From: an uncultured Lachnospiraceae bacterium
GTDB taxonomy: Bacteria; Bacillota; Clostridia; Lachnospirales; Lachnospiraceae
Direction: 5' to 3'
Length of the DNA: 5,013 nucleotides
Assembly: GCA_958405355.1 (NCBI GenBank)
Contig: CATYEA010000161.1
Coordinates: forward strand, 1-5,013
Under the pieces are notes generated by a model. That model ran no database searches. It was given only the letters and a program-made list of their open reading frames with translations, and was not told the DNA's origin. A program made the position numbers and the translations under genes. Shown piece by piece: positions 1 to 4,967 of the stretch. Every line of letters starts with the position of its first letter. Within the stretch, counting starts at the first letter, position 1.

Positions 1-221
1 ATCGTCATCGCTTTCTGGTTTACAAAGCTTTCCAGATGTTTTTTATACAGGCTGGTACCTATAAACCAGTCATGAAGCTTCTGAGAGCTCTTTGCGAAAC
101 AGAAGACTGTCGCCATATAAAAGGGAACCGTCGGCAAAATAGGAAGTACAACCCCTATCGTTCCGAGCGCCAAACATAGTAATCCGGCAACAAGCCATAA
201 AATCCGAAATGGATTCTTCAT
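1..221 (-). CDS. YbaN/DUF454 family membrane protein, C-terminal part beyond window
   Basis: Translating the minus strand from ATG at 219-221 gives 73 open codons that run off the left edge. The product starts MKNPFRILWLVAG, has a hydrophobic first segment (about residues 6-26), then the family hallmark GVVLPILPTVPF (24-35), a second hydrophobic stretch, and CFAKSSQKLHDWF (42-54). This G-x-x-LP-x-LPT-x-PF plus CFA-x-SS-x-x-LH-x-W pattern is typical of YbaN/DUF454 inner-membrane proteins, usually about 120-130 residues, so roughly 50 residues should lie outside. An SD-like AGAAAGGAAAG lies about 8 nt upstream of the ATG, and the nearby ATG at 228-230 is closed within four codons. It begins 33 nt after the ATPase stop with no terminator between, so it is probably the fifth gene of the haem operon. 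The family's biochemical function is not established; a role in haem handling is inferred from position only. Confidence 0.88.
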   Translation of the reverse strand, partial: MKNPFRILWLVAGLLCLALGTIGVVLPILPTVPFYMATVFCFAKSSQKLHDWFIGTSLYKKHLESFVNQKAMT

Positions 222-254
222 CTTATCATCTTTCCTTTCTTAGTCGGCAGTCTT

Positions 255-1043
255 TTAAACTGTCAGCACAAACTTCTTTCCGTCAATCTGAGTTACATCC
301 AGTTCGATACCATAGAGCGAATGAATACTCTGACGGTCAATGACTTCCTCAGGACTTCCCTGGAACTCTACAAGTCCATCTTTCAGTCCAATTACCTGGT
401 GTGAAAAATAAATGGCCTGATTGATATCGTGGAGTACCATAACAATGGTAATCCCAAATTCCTTATTCAGCTTTCGCACCAGTTCCAGAATCTCAATCTG
501 ATACCGGATATCCAGATAGGTCGTCGGTTCATCCAAAAACAAAATTTTTGTATTCTGGGCCAATGCCATGGCAATCCATACACGCTGCCGTTGTCCTCCT
601 GAGAGTCGGCTTACTTCCCGGTCCCGGTATTCCAGAATTCCCGTCACTTCCATGGCCCATTCCACCAGCCGCTCGTCCTCTTCGCTTTTTCCCTGCATTG
701 GTTTCCGGTGAGGCGTTCGACCGAAAGCTACCAGCCGTTCCACCGTAATATCATCACTGGACGTATTGTACTGTTGGACAATGGACACCTGTTTGGCAAA
801 TTCCTTCAAGTTGAGATTTTGAATATTTTTCCCTCTCAGAAAAATCTTTCCCTTTCTGGCATACAGGTTCTTTGTCATCAGGGAAAATAATGTGGACTTT
901 CCGCAGCCATTGGCACCCATGATGGTCGTAATCTTTCCCTCCTCAATTTTCAGAGAGACATCTTTTAAAACCTTATTTTTCCCATAAGCAAAGGAGAGTC
1001 CCCGCACTTCCATGGCAGGTTTTGCTTTTTCATTAATTTGCAT
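255..1043 (-). CDS. Haem/iron ABC transporter ATP-binding protein (FecE-like)
   Basis: This is a 262-residue cytoplasmic ATPase that would power haem import through the permease encoded just upstream. All nucleotide-binding motifs are intact: Walker A GANGCGKST (43-51), Q-loop Gln at about 91, signature LSGGQ (147-151), Walker B KILFLDEP (166-173) with catalytic Glu172, D-loop Leu177-Asp178, and switch His205 in LHD. The segment ITVERLVAFGRTPH and the DEPTTYLDI variant are typical of the FecE/FhuC/HtsC group serving FecCD permeases, and the length is normal for that group. The start at 1043 is supported by GAGGAGG about 10 nt upstream, which lies inside the permease's last codons. The first 11 nt overlap the permease 3' end, suggesting translational coupling. 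An in-frame Met at residue 11 is a less likely start. ATPase function is certain from the motifs; haem as cargo is inferred from the partner genes. Confidence 0.96.
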   Translation of the reverse strand: MQINEKAKPAMEVRGLSFAYGKNKVLKDVSLKIEEGKITTIMGANGCGKSTLFSLMTKNLYARKGKIFLRGKNIQNLNLKEFAKQVSIVQQYNTSSDDITVERLVAFGRTPHRKPMQGKSEEDERLVEWAMEVTGILEYRDREVSRLSGGQRQRVWIAMALAQNTKILFLDEPTTYLDIRYQIEILELVRKLNKEFGITIVMVLHDINQAIYFSHQVIGLKDGLVEFQGSPEEVIDRQSIHSLYGIELDVTQIDGKKFVLTV

Positions 1044-2094
1044 ATTTCTTCGACCTCCTCAGCAGAATGATAAAGAACGGTCCACCAACCACACTCATAA
1101 TAATGGAAGCAGACACTTCATAAGGTGCTGCGATGGTTCTTCCAATGGTATCCGCCAACAAAAATGTAAATGCGCCGAACAACATGGAAAAAGGAATTAA
1201 AGCCCGGTGGTCGCTCCCCACCAGGATTCTGCCAATATGAGGTACGATCAGTCCCAGGAAACTGATGGCCCCGGCTACGGCCGTCGAAATACTGGCCAGC
1301 AATACTGCAATCAGCGAGATCACAATCCGCATTGTATTTACATTAACGCCAAGGCTTCGTGCAGTCTTATCTTCCAAAGACAAAAGATTACATGTACCGC
1401 AAAAAACCAACGCCAATACCAGACCTACAACTACGTAAGGCACTAATGTCTGCACATCATCCCATGTTTTCATTGTAATGTTGCCGTTGACAATAGATGC
1501 TACACCGGACATGTTGCCGCCGCTCATGGAGTTTAAAGCGCTGGACAAACCGGTAAACATGGCATTGACTGCCACACCGACAAGAATAATCCGCAGCGGA
1601 CTCAATCCTCCTTTCCAGGACAGGCTGTATACCAGAAAGAAGGCCAGTACGCCGCCCAGAAAGGCAAATAAAGGTGTAAAGAAGAATAACGTCGGTGCAA
1701 AGGCTGTAATAAGCACCGCCACAAAACTGGCCCCACTGGAAATACCAATAATTCCCGGGTCTGCCAGAGGATTTTTCAGTACTGCCTGGAACAGCACGCC
1801 GGATACGGCAATGGCTGCTCCAGCCAGCATAGAGATGATGATTCTTGGGAAGCGTAAATCCCAGATAGTCGCCACATTATCAATCCGTTCCACAAACAGT
1901 CCCCGTAAAAGCTCCGAAAAGCTGACTTTCAGGCTGCCTATGTTCACGGCTGCAAAAAACAGGCCAACCAGCAGTACCGCCATCACTATAAAGGATAAGG
2001 CGGCCCTGGCCTGCTTTTTCTTTTTTCTTGACATGTCCTGAGAAAATTCCTCAGATATGTTTTGGGAGAGTTCTGTATTCTCTTTATGATTCAT
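1033..2094 (-). CDS. Haem ABC transporter permease, FecCD/BtuC family
   Basis: This 353-residue polytopic permease would form the homodimeric membrane channel of the importer. After a hydrophilic cytoplasmic N-terminus (1-30, ending in RKKKKQAR) the protein is a series of about ten hydrophobic segments. FecCD landmarks are present in order: DLRFPR (79-84), NPLADPGIIGISSGA (108-122), the ATPase-coupling region GAISFLGLIVPHIGR (275-289) followed by GSDHR (293-297), and GGPFFI (337-342) before the last basic residues. Length matches the family (about 320-350). An ideal SD, GGGAGGAG, directly follows the upstream lipoprotein stop codon and sits 6-7 nt before the ATG; the intergenic gap is 14 nt. 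The 3' end overlaps the ATPase gene by 11 nt. Family assignment is secure. The substrate is inferred to be haem from the IsdE-like lipoprotein; cobalamin and siderophore permeases share the fold and cannot be excluded from this gene alone. Confidence 0.95.
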   Translation of the reverse strand: MNHKENTELSQNISEEFSQDMSRKKKKQARAALSFIVMAVLLVGLFFAAVNIGSLKVSFSELLRGLFVERIDNVATIWDLRFPRIIISMLAGAAIAVSGVLFQAVLKNPLADPGIIGISSGASFVAVLITAFAPTLFFFTPLFAFLGGVLAFFLVYSLSWKGGLSPLRIILVGVAVNAMFTGLSSALNSMSGGNMSGVASIVNGNITMKTWDDVQTLVPYVVVGLVLALVFCGTCNLLSLEDKTARSLGVNVNTMRIVISLIAVLLASISTAVAGAISFLGLIVPHIGRILVGSDHRALIPFSMLFGAFTFLLADTIGRTIAAPYEVSASIIMSVVGGPFFIILLRRSKKYAN

Positions 2095-2108
2095 TTTTTC
2101 TCTCCTCC

Positions 2109-3215
2109 CTAGTTATTGTTCTGACTTTCATATTTTTCCGTCGCATTGGAATCTTCGGCTTTCTTTTGAGCATTTTCGCTATTTTCCTTCGCCTTTGCCG
2201 CATCCTCCGAACTTTCCGGATAAAGAATCGGCTGAAGCTCCTCCAATGCTTCCGGATACCGGAAGGTGGCGCTCATTCCAAACAATTCGTAGGTCAGATA
2301 ATAGACCTGACCATTTTGGACCGCCTCGAAATGCTGCCAGATATCATTTGTCTCAAAATCTTCTTTGAACATTTCAACAACCTGGTCCGGTAAAGCATGA
2401 GCCGCACATAAAATAATGTCCGGTTCCTTCGTTTTCATGTCCTCCGTATTGACCGTCAAAAATTCCTGGTCCGTTCCGGCATAGACATTTTCACCGCCGG
2501 CCAGCTCCACCAGACTCCCCACATAGGAATTTTCAGTGGCGATTATGTAAGAACCAGGAAGTCCCATCAATACCATGACCTTCGAACTTTCCTTTCCGGC
2601 ATTCTTTTCTTTATACTCATTATAAAAATCGGTAAATTCATCCACCAGGGCCTGTGCTTCCTCTTCTCTTCCGAAAATCTCACCCAACTCCTGAATGGAA
2701 CGATACATGCCCGGAACACTCCGGAGATTTAAGAAGGCCCAGTCCGTGCCAATGGCTTCATATTTCGGCTGCAGATCTGACTGCAGCGATGCCGGACTCA
2801 AAATCCAATCCGGGTCCAGGGATGCCACAATCTCCATATCCGGACTCATGGCCCCTCCTACAGTTGCTGCATCTGCATATCGTTCCGGAATGCTGGAAAT
2901 GGAGCTTGAACACACACCCACTAAATCCAGATTTAACTTATCGCAAATATCTGCCGTCGCCGGTGATGTGGCGATAATCCTCGGTTCACTTCCCGTGGAA
3001 AGCACTTTTTTCTTTGCGGCTTCCACCGCGGCCTTTTCCTCCGGATCATCAATCTCCAATAAGGTTTCCACATTCTCCGCAGCGCCACCCTCCGATGCCT
3101 GTACATTGGAAGTCTCAGTCGTATTTTCTTCTTTCTGGTTCACACAGCCTCCAAGAAGGGATACGCACATACAAAGCGCTCCGGCTGCTGCCAGGACTCT
3201 AAATTTTTTATTCAT
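2109..3215 (-). CDS. isdE: Haem-binding lipoprotein, IsdE/HtsA-type ABC substrate-binding protein
   Basis: This 368-residue lipoprotein would bind haem outside the membrane and hand it to the permease. The N-terminus is a lipoprotein signal with basic MNKKFR, a hydrophobic core and lipobox LGGC (acylated Cys24). An acidic linker (25-75) precedes a helical-backbone (TroA/FepB-like) fold starting at PRIIATSPA (about residue 78). The segment VGGAMSPDMEIVASLDPD (119-136) contains Met123. AAHALPDQVVEMFKEDF (271-287) contains His273 and is followed by NDIWQHFEAVQNGQVYYL and LFGMSA. These match IsdE/HtsA, where a Met and a His ligate haem iron. The last 35 or so residues (334-368) are an unusual polar, charged tail. 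I chose the ATG at 3215, which gives a normal signal peptide and overlaps the upstream stop by 8 nt; the ATG at 3221 is equally possible, with GGTGG about 5 nt before it. The frame is open to 3284 but gives an implausible leader. The SD is weak, so coupling to the upstream gene is likely. Confidence 0.94.
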   Translation of the reverse strand: MNKKFRVLAAAGALCMCVSLLGGCVNQKEENTTETSNVQASEGGAAENVETLLEIDDPEEKAAVEAAKKKVLSTGSEPRIIATSPATADICDKLNLDLVGVCSSSISSIPERYADAATVGGAMSPDMEIVASLDPDWILSPASLQSDLQPKYEAIGTDWAFLNLRSVPGMYRSIQELGEIFGREEEAQALVDEFTDFYNEYKEKNAGKESSKVMVLMGLPGSYIIATENSYVGSLVELAGGENVYAGTDQEFLTVNTEDMKTKEPDIILCAAHALPDQVVEMFKEDFETNDIWQHFEAVQNGQVYYLTYELFGMSATFRYPEALEELQPILYPESSEDAAKAKENSENAQKKAEDSNATEKYESQNNN

Positions 3216-4230
3216 CGTCATCTTCACCACCGCCCCAGCGATACCAGTTTTTACGGAAAAAGTATACAATTCCCGCCCCGACAAAAAGAAGAATTAATCC
3301 GGCTATCGTTATGGAAATGACCAGAACTGCAATCTGCTGTCCCATAGATGTTCCTGACCCGGCTGAGGTTTCTGTCTCCGTATCCTCCGCTGTAGATAAA
3401 CTTAATCCCTGAGCCTTGTTTAATGTGGTCGTATCCGCATCCTTTGTCATATCTGAAGTGGCCGGACTCGTAATACCGCTTTGCAAAGCTGCCGCTGTTT
3501 CCCGTTCGGTTTCCTTCTCTGTGCCCTCTGCTGTTCCTTCTGCTTTTGTCTCTGAAGTGCTGCTCTGAAGCGAAGTATTTCCTGCCGTCAGAGAACTGCT
3601 TCCGGATACATTACTGCTTCCGGATGACCCGCTGGTATTATCGTTACTGCTCTGACTTCCTGTATCAGCAGAAATCATAGTAGAATTCATATCCGTATTA
3701 TTTCCTTCCACATAATTGCTTGGATAAAAATAGAAAACGACATCCCGCTGCATCGGCTCTACATACATCGCTCCCCGGACAACACAATTCTCACTTGGCA
3801 CCTGAATACATATATCTGTTGTCGTTCCAGTACCATCAGTACCATTTCCTGTGGCGCCAATGGCCGGTGTCATCCAATCTGTATCACCCACATTCTGAAC
3901 CCAGAAGCTGTGACCGGATGTATAATCCATCAAGCTCATACGAATGGTCAGATAGTATTCACCCGTATCTGTCACTTCCAGAATACCGGTGCCATAAACC
4001 GCACCTTCGACCATTCCCTGACCAGTGGCGTAGGATGCTTCTCCGCCTGAATCCTCAATGACTCCTGTCACCGGATGCCGGTAACATGGTGTAATTGTAC
4101 ACGTATATACCGTGCCGCCAGCAGCATAAGCCGGAACGGCCGGAAGTCCCGTCCCCATGAGGAGGACAAGTGCAAATGCCAGGAATCCAGCCAGAATCGG
4201 ATGTTTTTTCTTTACCGTTCTCATAAACAT
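3208..4230 (-). CDS. Surface haem-binding protein with Shp domain and C-terminal membrane anchor
   Basis: This 340-residue exported protein is the likely surface haem receptor of the operon. It has a Sec signal peptide (basic VKKKH at 6-10, hydrophobic core 12-30, cleavage after AYA at about 36). A Shp-like haem-binding domain follows (about 40-172), including YTCTITPCYRHPVTG (42-56), SYATGQGMVEG (66-76), YYLTIRMSLMD (92-102) and YVEPMQRDVVFYFYP (156-170). Then come a long Ser/Thr/Gly/Glu-rich spacer (175-297), one membrane helix (about 299-325), and a short tail that is basic and aromatic then acidic (EDDDE). There is no LPXTG motif, so anchoring is by the helix, as in streptococcal Shp. Met73 and Met160 are candidate axial ligands; Cys44, 49, 141 and 149 may form disulfides. 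AAGGAG lies 7 nt before the first ATG, favouring it over Met3. It is the first gene of the operon, upstream of the isdE-like gene, exactly the order expected for a Shp-to-HtsA relay. Confidence 0.9.
   Translation of the reverse strand: MFMRTVKKKHPILAGFLAFALVLLMGTGLPAVPAYAAGGTVYTCTITPCYRHPVTGVIEDSGGEASYATGQGMVEGAVYGTGILEVTDTGEYYLTIRMSLMDYTSGHSFWVQNVGDTDWMTPAIGATGNGTDGTGTTTDICIQVPSENCVVRGAMYVEPMQRDVVFYFYPSNYVEGNNTDMNSTMISADTGSQSSNDNTSGSSGSSNVSGSSSLTAGNTSLQSSTSETKAEGTAEGTEKETERETAAALQSGITSPATSDMTKDADTTTLNKAQGLSLSTAEDTETETSAGSGTSMGQQIAVLVISITIAGLILLFVGAGIVYFFRKNWYRWGGGEDDDE
3595..3625. repeat. Short tandem-like direct repeat in the Ser-rich linker
   Basis: The 13-base string ACTGCTTCCGGAT occurs at 3595-3607 and again at 3613-3625, offset by exactly 18 bases (six codons). 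It encodes repeated Ser/Gly units within the spacer of the Shp-like protein (about residues 201-213). In-frame slippage here would change only linker length, which is typical of wall-spanning spacers. There are only two copies, and simple amino-acid composition may explain it. Confidence 0.5.
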
Positions 4231-4252
4231 TTCCTCTCTCCTTCTGTCATTT

Positions 4253-4270
4253 GATTAGCAACTGCTAACC
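4253..4270. promoter_or_regulatory. Near-perfect palindrome in the leader, possible metal-regulator operator
   Basis: GATTAGCAACTGCTAACC is an 18-bp interrupted palindrome with a perfect 14-bp core, TTAGCA-AC-TGCTAA (4255-4268). It lies about 70-90 bp downstream of the predicted transcription start and about 23 bp before the first start codon. Its GGTTAG/CTAAYC half-sites resemble those of DtxR/IdeR-type operators, but the central spacing is wider than in the classical 19-bp box, so the regulator is not identified. It may act instead as an RNA hairpin (7 bp, 4-nt loop). Iron or haem control would be expected for this operon. Confidence 0.45.
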
Positions 4271-4308
4271 ATGGCATCAAAAAAATCGGCAGCACAGCAC
4301 ATAAGCAT
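4255..4308 (-). CDS. Possible 17-codon Cys-rich leader peptide (uORF)
   Basis: Within the predicted leader, ATG at 4308-4306 opens a frame encoding MLMCCAADFFDAMVSSC, closed by TAA at 4257-4255, 24 nt before the Shp-like start codon. A second in-frame ATG (4302) would give 15 residues. The frame covers the 3' strand of the terminator-like hairpin and runs into the palindrome, so a translating or stalled ribosome would decide which hairpin forms. Three of 17 residues are Cys, including an adjacent pair. Against it: no recognisable SD precedes either ATG, and a frame this short can arise by chance. I report it as a hypothesis, not as a demonstrated gene. Confidence 0.25.
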   Translation of the reverse strand: MLMCCAADFFDAMVSSC

Positions 4309-4348
4309 ATAGCCGATTTGCCGGTTAGACATAACTACTCTCAAAATA

Positions 4349-4378
4349 GATATAGCATACCACTTTCATGGATGTCAA
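4349..4378 (-). promoter_or_regulatory. Predicted sigma-A promoter of the haem operon
   Basis: On the minus strand a perfect -35 TTGACA (4378-4373) is followed, after 18 nt, by TATATC (4354-4349), a 4-of-6 match to TATAAT; CTATAT one base earlier gives 17-nt spacing. The predicted start is near 4342. It is the best promoter-like sequence in the 346-base gap before the Shp-like gene and would drive the whole operon. No classical Fur box overlaps it. Confidence 0.65.
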
Positions 4379-4508
4379 TTTCTTTTTCTCGGTTGGTCAA
4401 ACGTATGCACGAAATTAAAATGGATTTTTTCGCGGAAATAAAGGGTTTTTTTGATTTTTTGAACATTTTCTGGTAATTTCATCCTCTGATAAAATTTCTC
4501 AATAATAC
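4379..4508. other. AT-rich spacer with phased A/T tracts, no gene seen
   Basis: No plausible coding frame or RNA gene is visible. On the plus strand T-tracts lie at 4383-4387, 4425-4430, 4446-4452 and 4455-4460. Their centres are separated by close to whole numbers of 10.5-bp turns, so the segment may be intrinsically bent just upstream of the operon promoter. TGATAAAATTTCTCA (4487-4501) is a loose 7-1-7 inverted repeat resembling a Fur/PerR box (about 11 of 14 positions), but it lies over 100 bp from the predicted promoter. Confidence 0.35.
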
Positions 4509-4543
4509 AAAAGCGAAACTAATTCATTTAAAATCAGTTCCGC
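4509..4543 (-). terminator. Rho-independent terminator of the 62-residue protein gene
   Basis: In minus-strand sense GCGGAACTGATT (4543-4532) pairs with AATTAGTTTCGC (4524-4513) over 12 bp, including two G-U pairs, around a 7-nt loop. TTTT follows immediately and then a further U-rich run. It begins 33 nt after the small gene's stop. Read on the plus strand the G-U pairs become A-C mismatches, so it acts toward lower coordinates. It insulates the haem operon from the upstream gene. Confidence 0.8.
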
Positions 4544-4576
4544 CGACTTATCTTTTGTATATTCTATTATAGTTAT

Positions 4577-4765
4577 CTATTTGTCTTCCGGAAGTTCCAG
4601 AGGCTGTAACTTGAGTTTAATATATCCTATCTCAATATCAATTAGTTTTACTGTTTCAATTGCATCCTCTTTTAATGCTGCTTCTTTAATTCGTTTTAAT
4701 CTGGAATACTCTTCAATCAATTGACCATCATACTGCTTATCTGTTGGCATATATATATCACTCAC
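4577..4765 (-). CDS. Small hypothetical helical protein, 62 residues, GTG start
   Basis: I do not recognise this protein. From the GTG start it reads (M)SDIYMPTDKQYDG, then a charged, largely helical body with heptad-like hydrophobics (QLIEEYSRLKRIKEAALKED, then AIETVKLIDIEIGYIKLKL), ending PLELPEDK. This suggests two amphipathic helices, cytoplasmic, with no signal peptide or membrane segment. The start is decided by AAGGCGGTGA (4772-4781), one base from a perfect anti-SD match. It abuts the TTG at 4771, too close to serve it, but is 6 nt from the in-frame GTG at 4765; an ATG at 4750 is too far. It has its own near-consensus promoter and terminator, so it is a real, independently transcribed gene rather than part of the haem operon. 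It resembles small two-helix regulators in general shape only; no functional claim is made. Confidence 0.75.
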   Translation of the reverse strand: MSDIYMPTDKQYDGQLIEEYSRLKRIKEAALKEDAIETVKLIDIEIGYIKLKLQPLELPEDK

Positions 4766-4800
4766 TTTCAATCACCGCCTTTTCAATATAATCTATTTCC

Positions 4801-4829
4801 ATTATAATGAAAAGATTTTTAGGTGTAAA
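4801..4829 (-). promoter_or_regulatory. Near-consensus promoter of the 62-residue protein gene
   Basis: In minus-strand sense TTTACA (4829-4824) and TATAAT (4806-4801) are separated by exactly 17 nt, matching sigma-A consensus at 11 of 12 positions. Transcription should start near 4794, about 29 nt before the GTG start, leaving room for just the SD. Such a strong match implies substantial constitutive expression. Confidence 0.8.
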
Positions 4830-4882
4830 GCCATATTAAATTATCACATTGGATTATATTTCAACCATCATTCATCGACATG

Positions 4883-4935
4883 AAAAGACCCCCAGGGCCA
4901 AAATCTTTCACGAATTCTGGTCCCGGGGGCACTTT
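4883..4935 (-). terminator. Strong GC-rich intrinsic terminator, probably bidirectional
   Basis: CCCCCAGGGCCA (4889-4900) pairs with TGGTCCCGGGGG (4918-4929) with one mismatch and one G-U pair. The stem is extended outward by AAAG/CTTT after a small bulge. In minus-strand sense the stem is followed by TCTTTTC, and it lies about 33 nt after the stop of the gene entering from the right edge. On the plus strand CTTTAAGTTTT follows, so it may work both ways, though no plus-strand gene is seen here. Confidence 0.85.
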
Positions 4936-4967
4936 AAGTTTTGTCTAATATTATGTTTTTATAAAGA

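Larger units (their letters stand above)
4231..4342 (-). other. Structured 5' leader of the haem operon (predicted UTR)
   Basis: From the -10 box at 4349-4354, transcription should start near 4342, giving an untranslated leader of about 110 nt. In RNA sense, CTAACCGGC (4328-4320) and AAATCGGC (4319-4312) can pair with GCC-AT-GGTTAG (4275-4265) and GCCGATTT (4290-4283). This forms a long imperfect hairpin with a 21-nt loop and a bulge. The inner stem is followed by T residues (seven in all, 4285-4279), resembling a weak intrinsic terminator. The same GGTTAG can instead pair with the adjacent TGCTAATC, giving a small second hairpin at 4253-4270. The two folds compete, as expected of an attenuator. 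The leader ends with the AAGGAG site of the Shp-like gene. It fits no riboswitch class that I recognise. Confidence 0.5.

Noticed and set aside
1478..2041. Long open frame on the plus strand opposite the permease gene (187 codons)
   Set aside because: It lies wholly antisense to a clear FecCD permease, has no SD or family-like sequence, and its composition fits the shadow of a real gene.
3216..3284. Longer N-terminus for the haem-binding lipoprotein
   Set aside because: It would bury the lipoprotein signal 20 or more residues inside the protein and overlap the Shp-like gene by 77 nt; starts at 3215 or 3221 give a normal signal peptide.
2695..3297. Plus-strand open frame of 200 codons opposite the lipoprotein gene
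   Set aside because: Antisense shadow of the IsdE-like gene; no recognisable domain, promoter or SD.
3208..4230. LPXTG sortase-anchored NEAT protein
   Set aside because: No LPXTG-type motif precedes the membrane helix, and the sequence motifs are those of the Shp domain rather than a NEAT YPTPY-type ligand helix.
4231..4342. Cobalamin or other known riboswitch, or T-box, in the leader
   Set aside because: No B12-box-like GCCACTG, no T-box TGGNACCGCG and no other conserved core was seen, and the leader is short.
4577..4765. Spo0E-like sporulation phosphatase
   Set aside because: Size and two-helix shape fit, but the SQELD-type signature is not present when the second helix is aligned.
4766..4771. 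TTG start for the 62-residue protein
   Set aside because: The SD AAGGCGGTGA directly abuts the TTG with no spacing, whereas the in-frame GTG at 4765 is correctly spaced.
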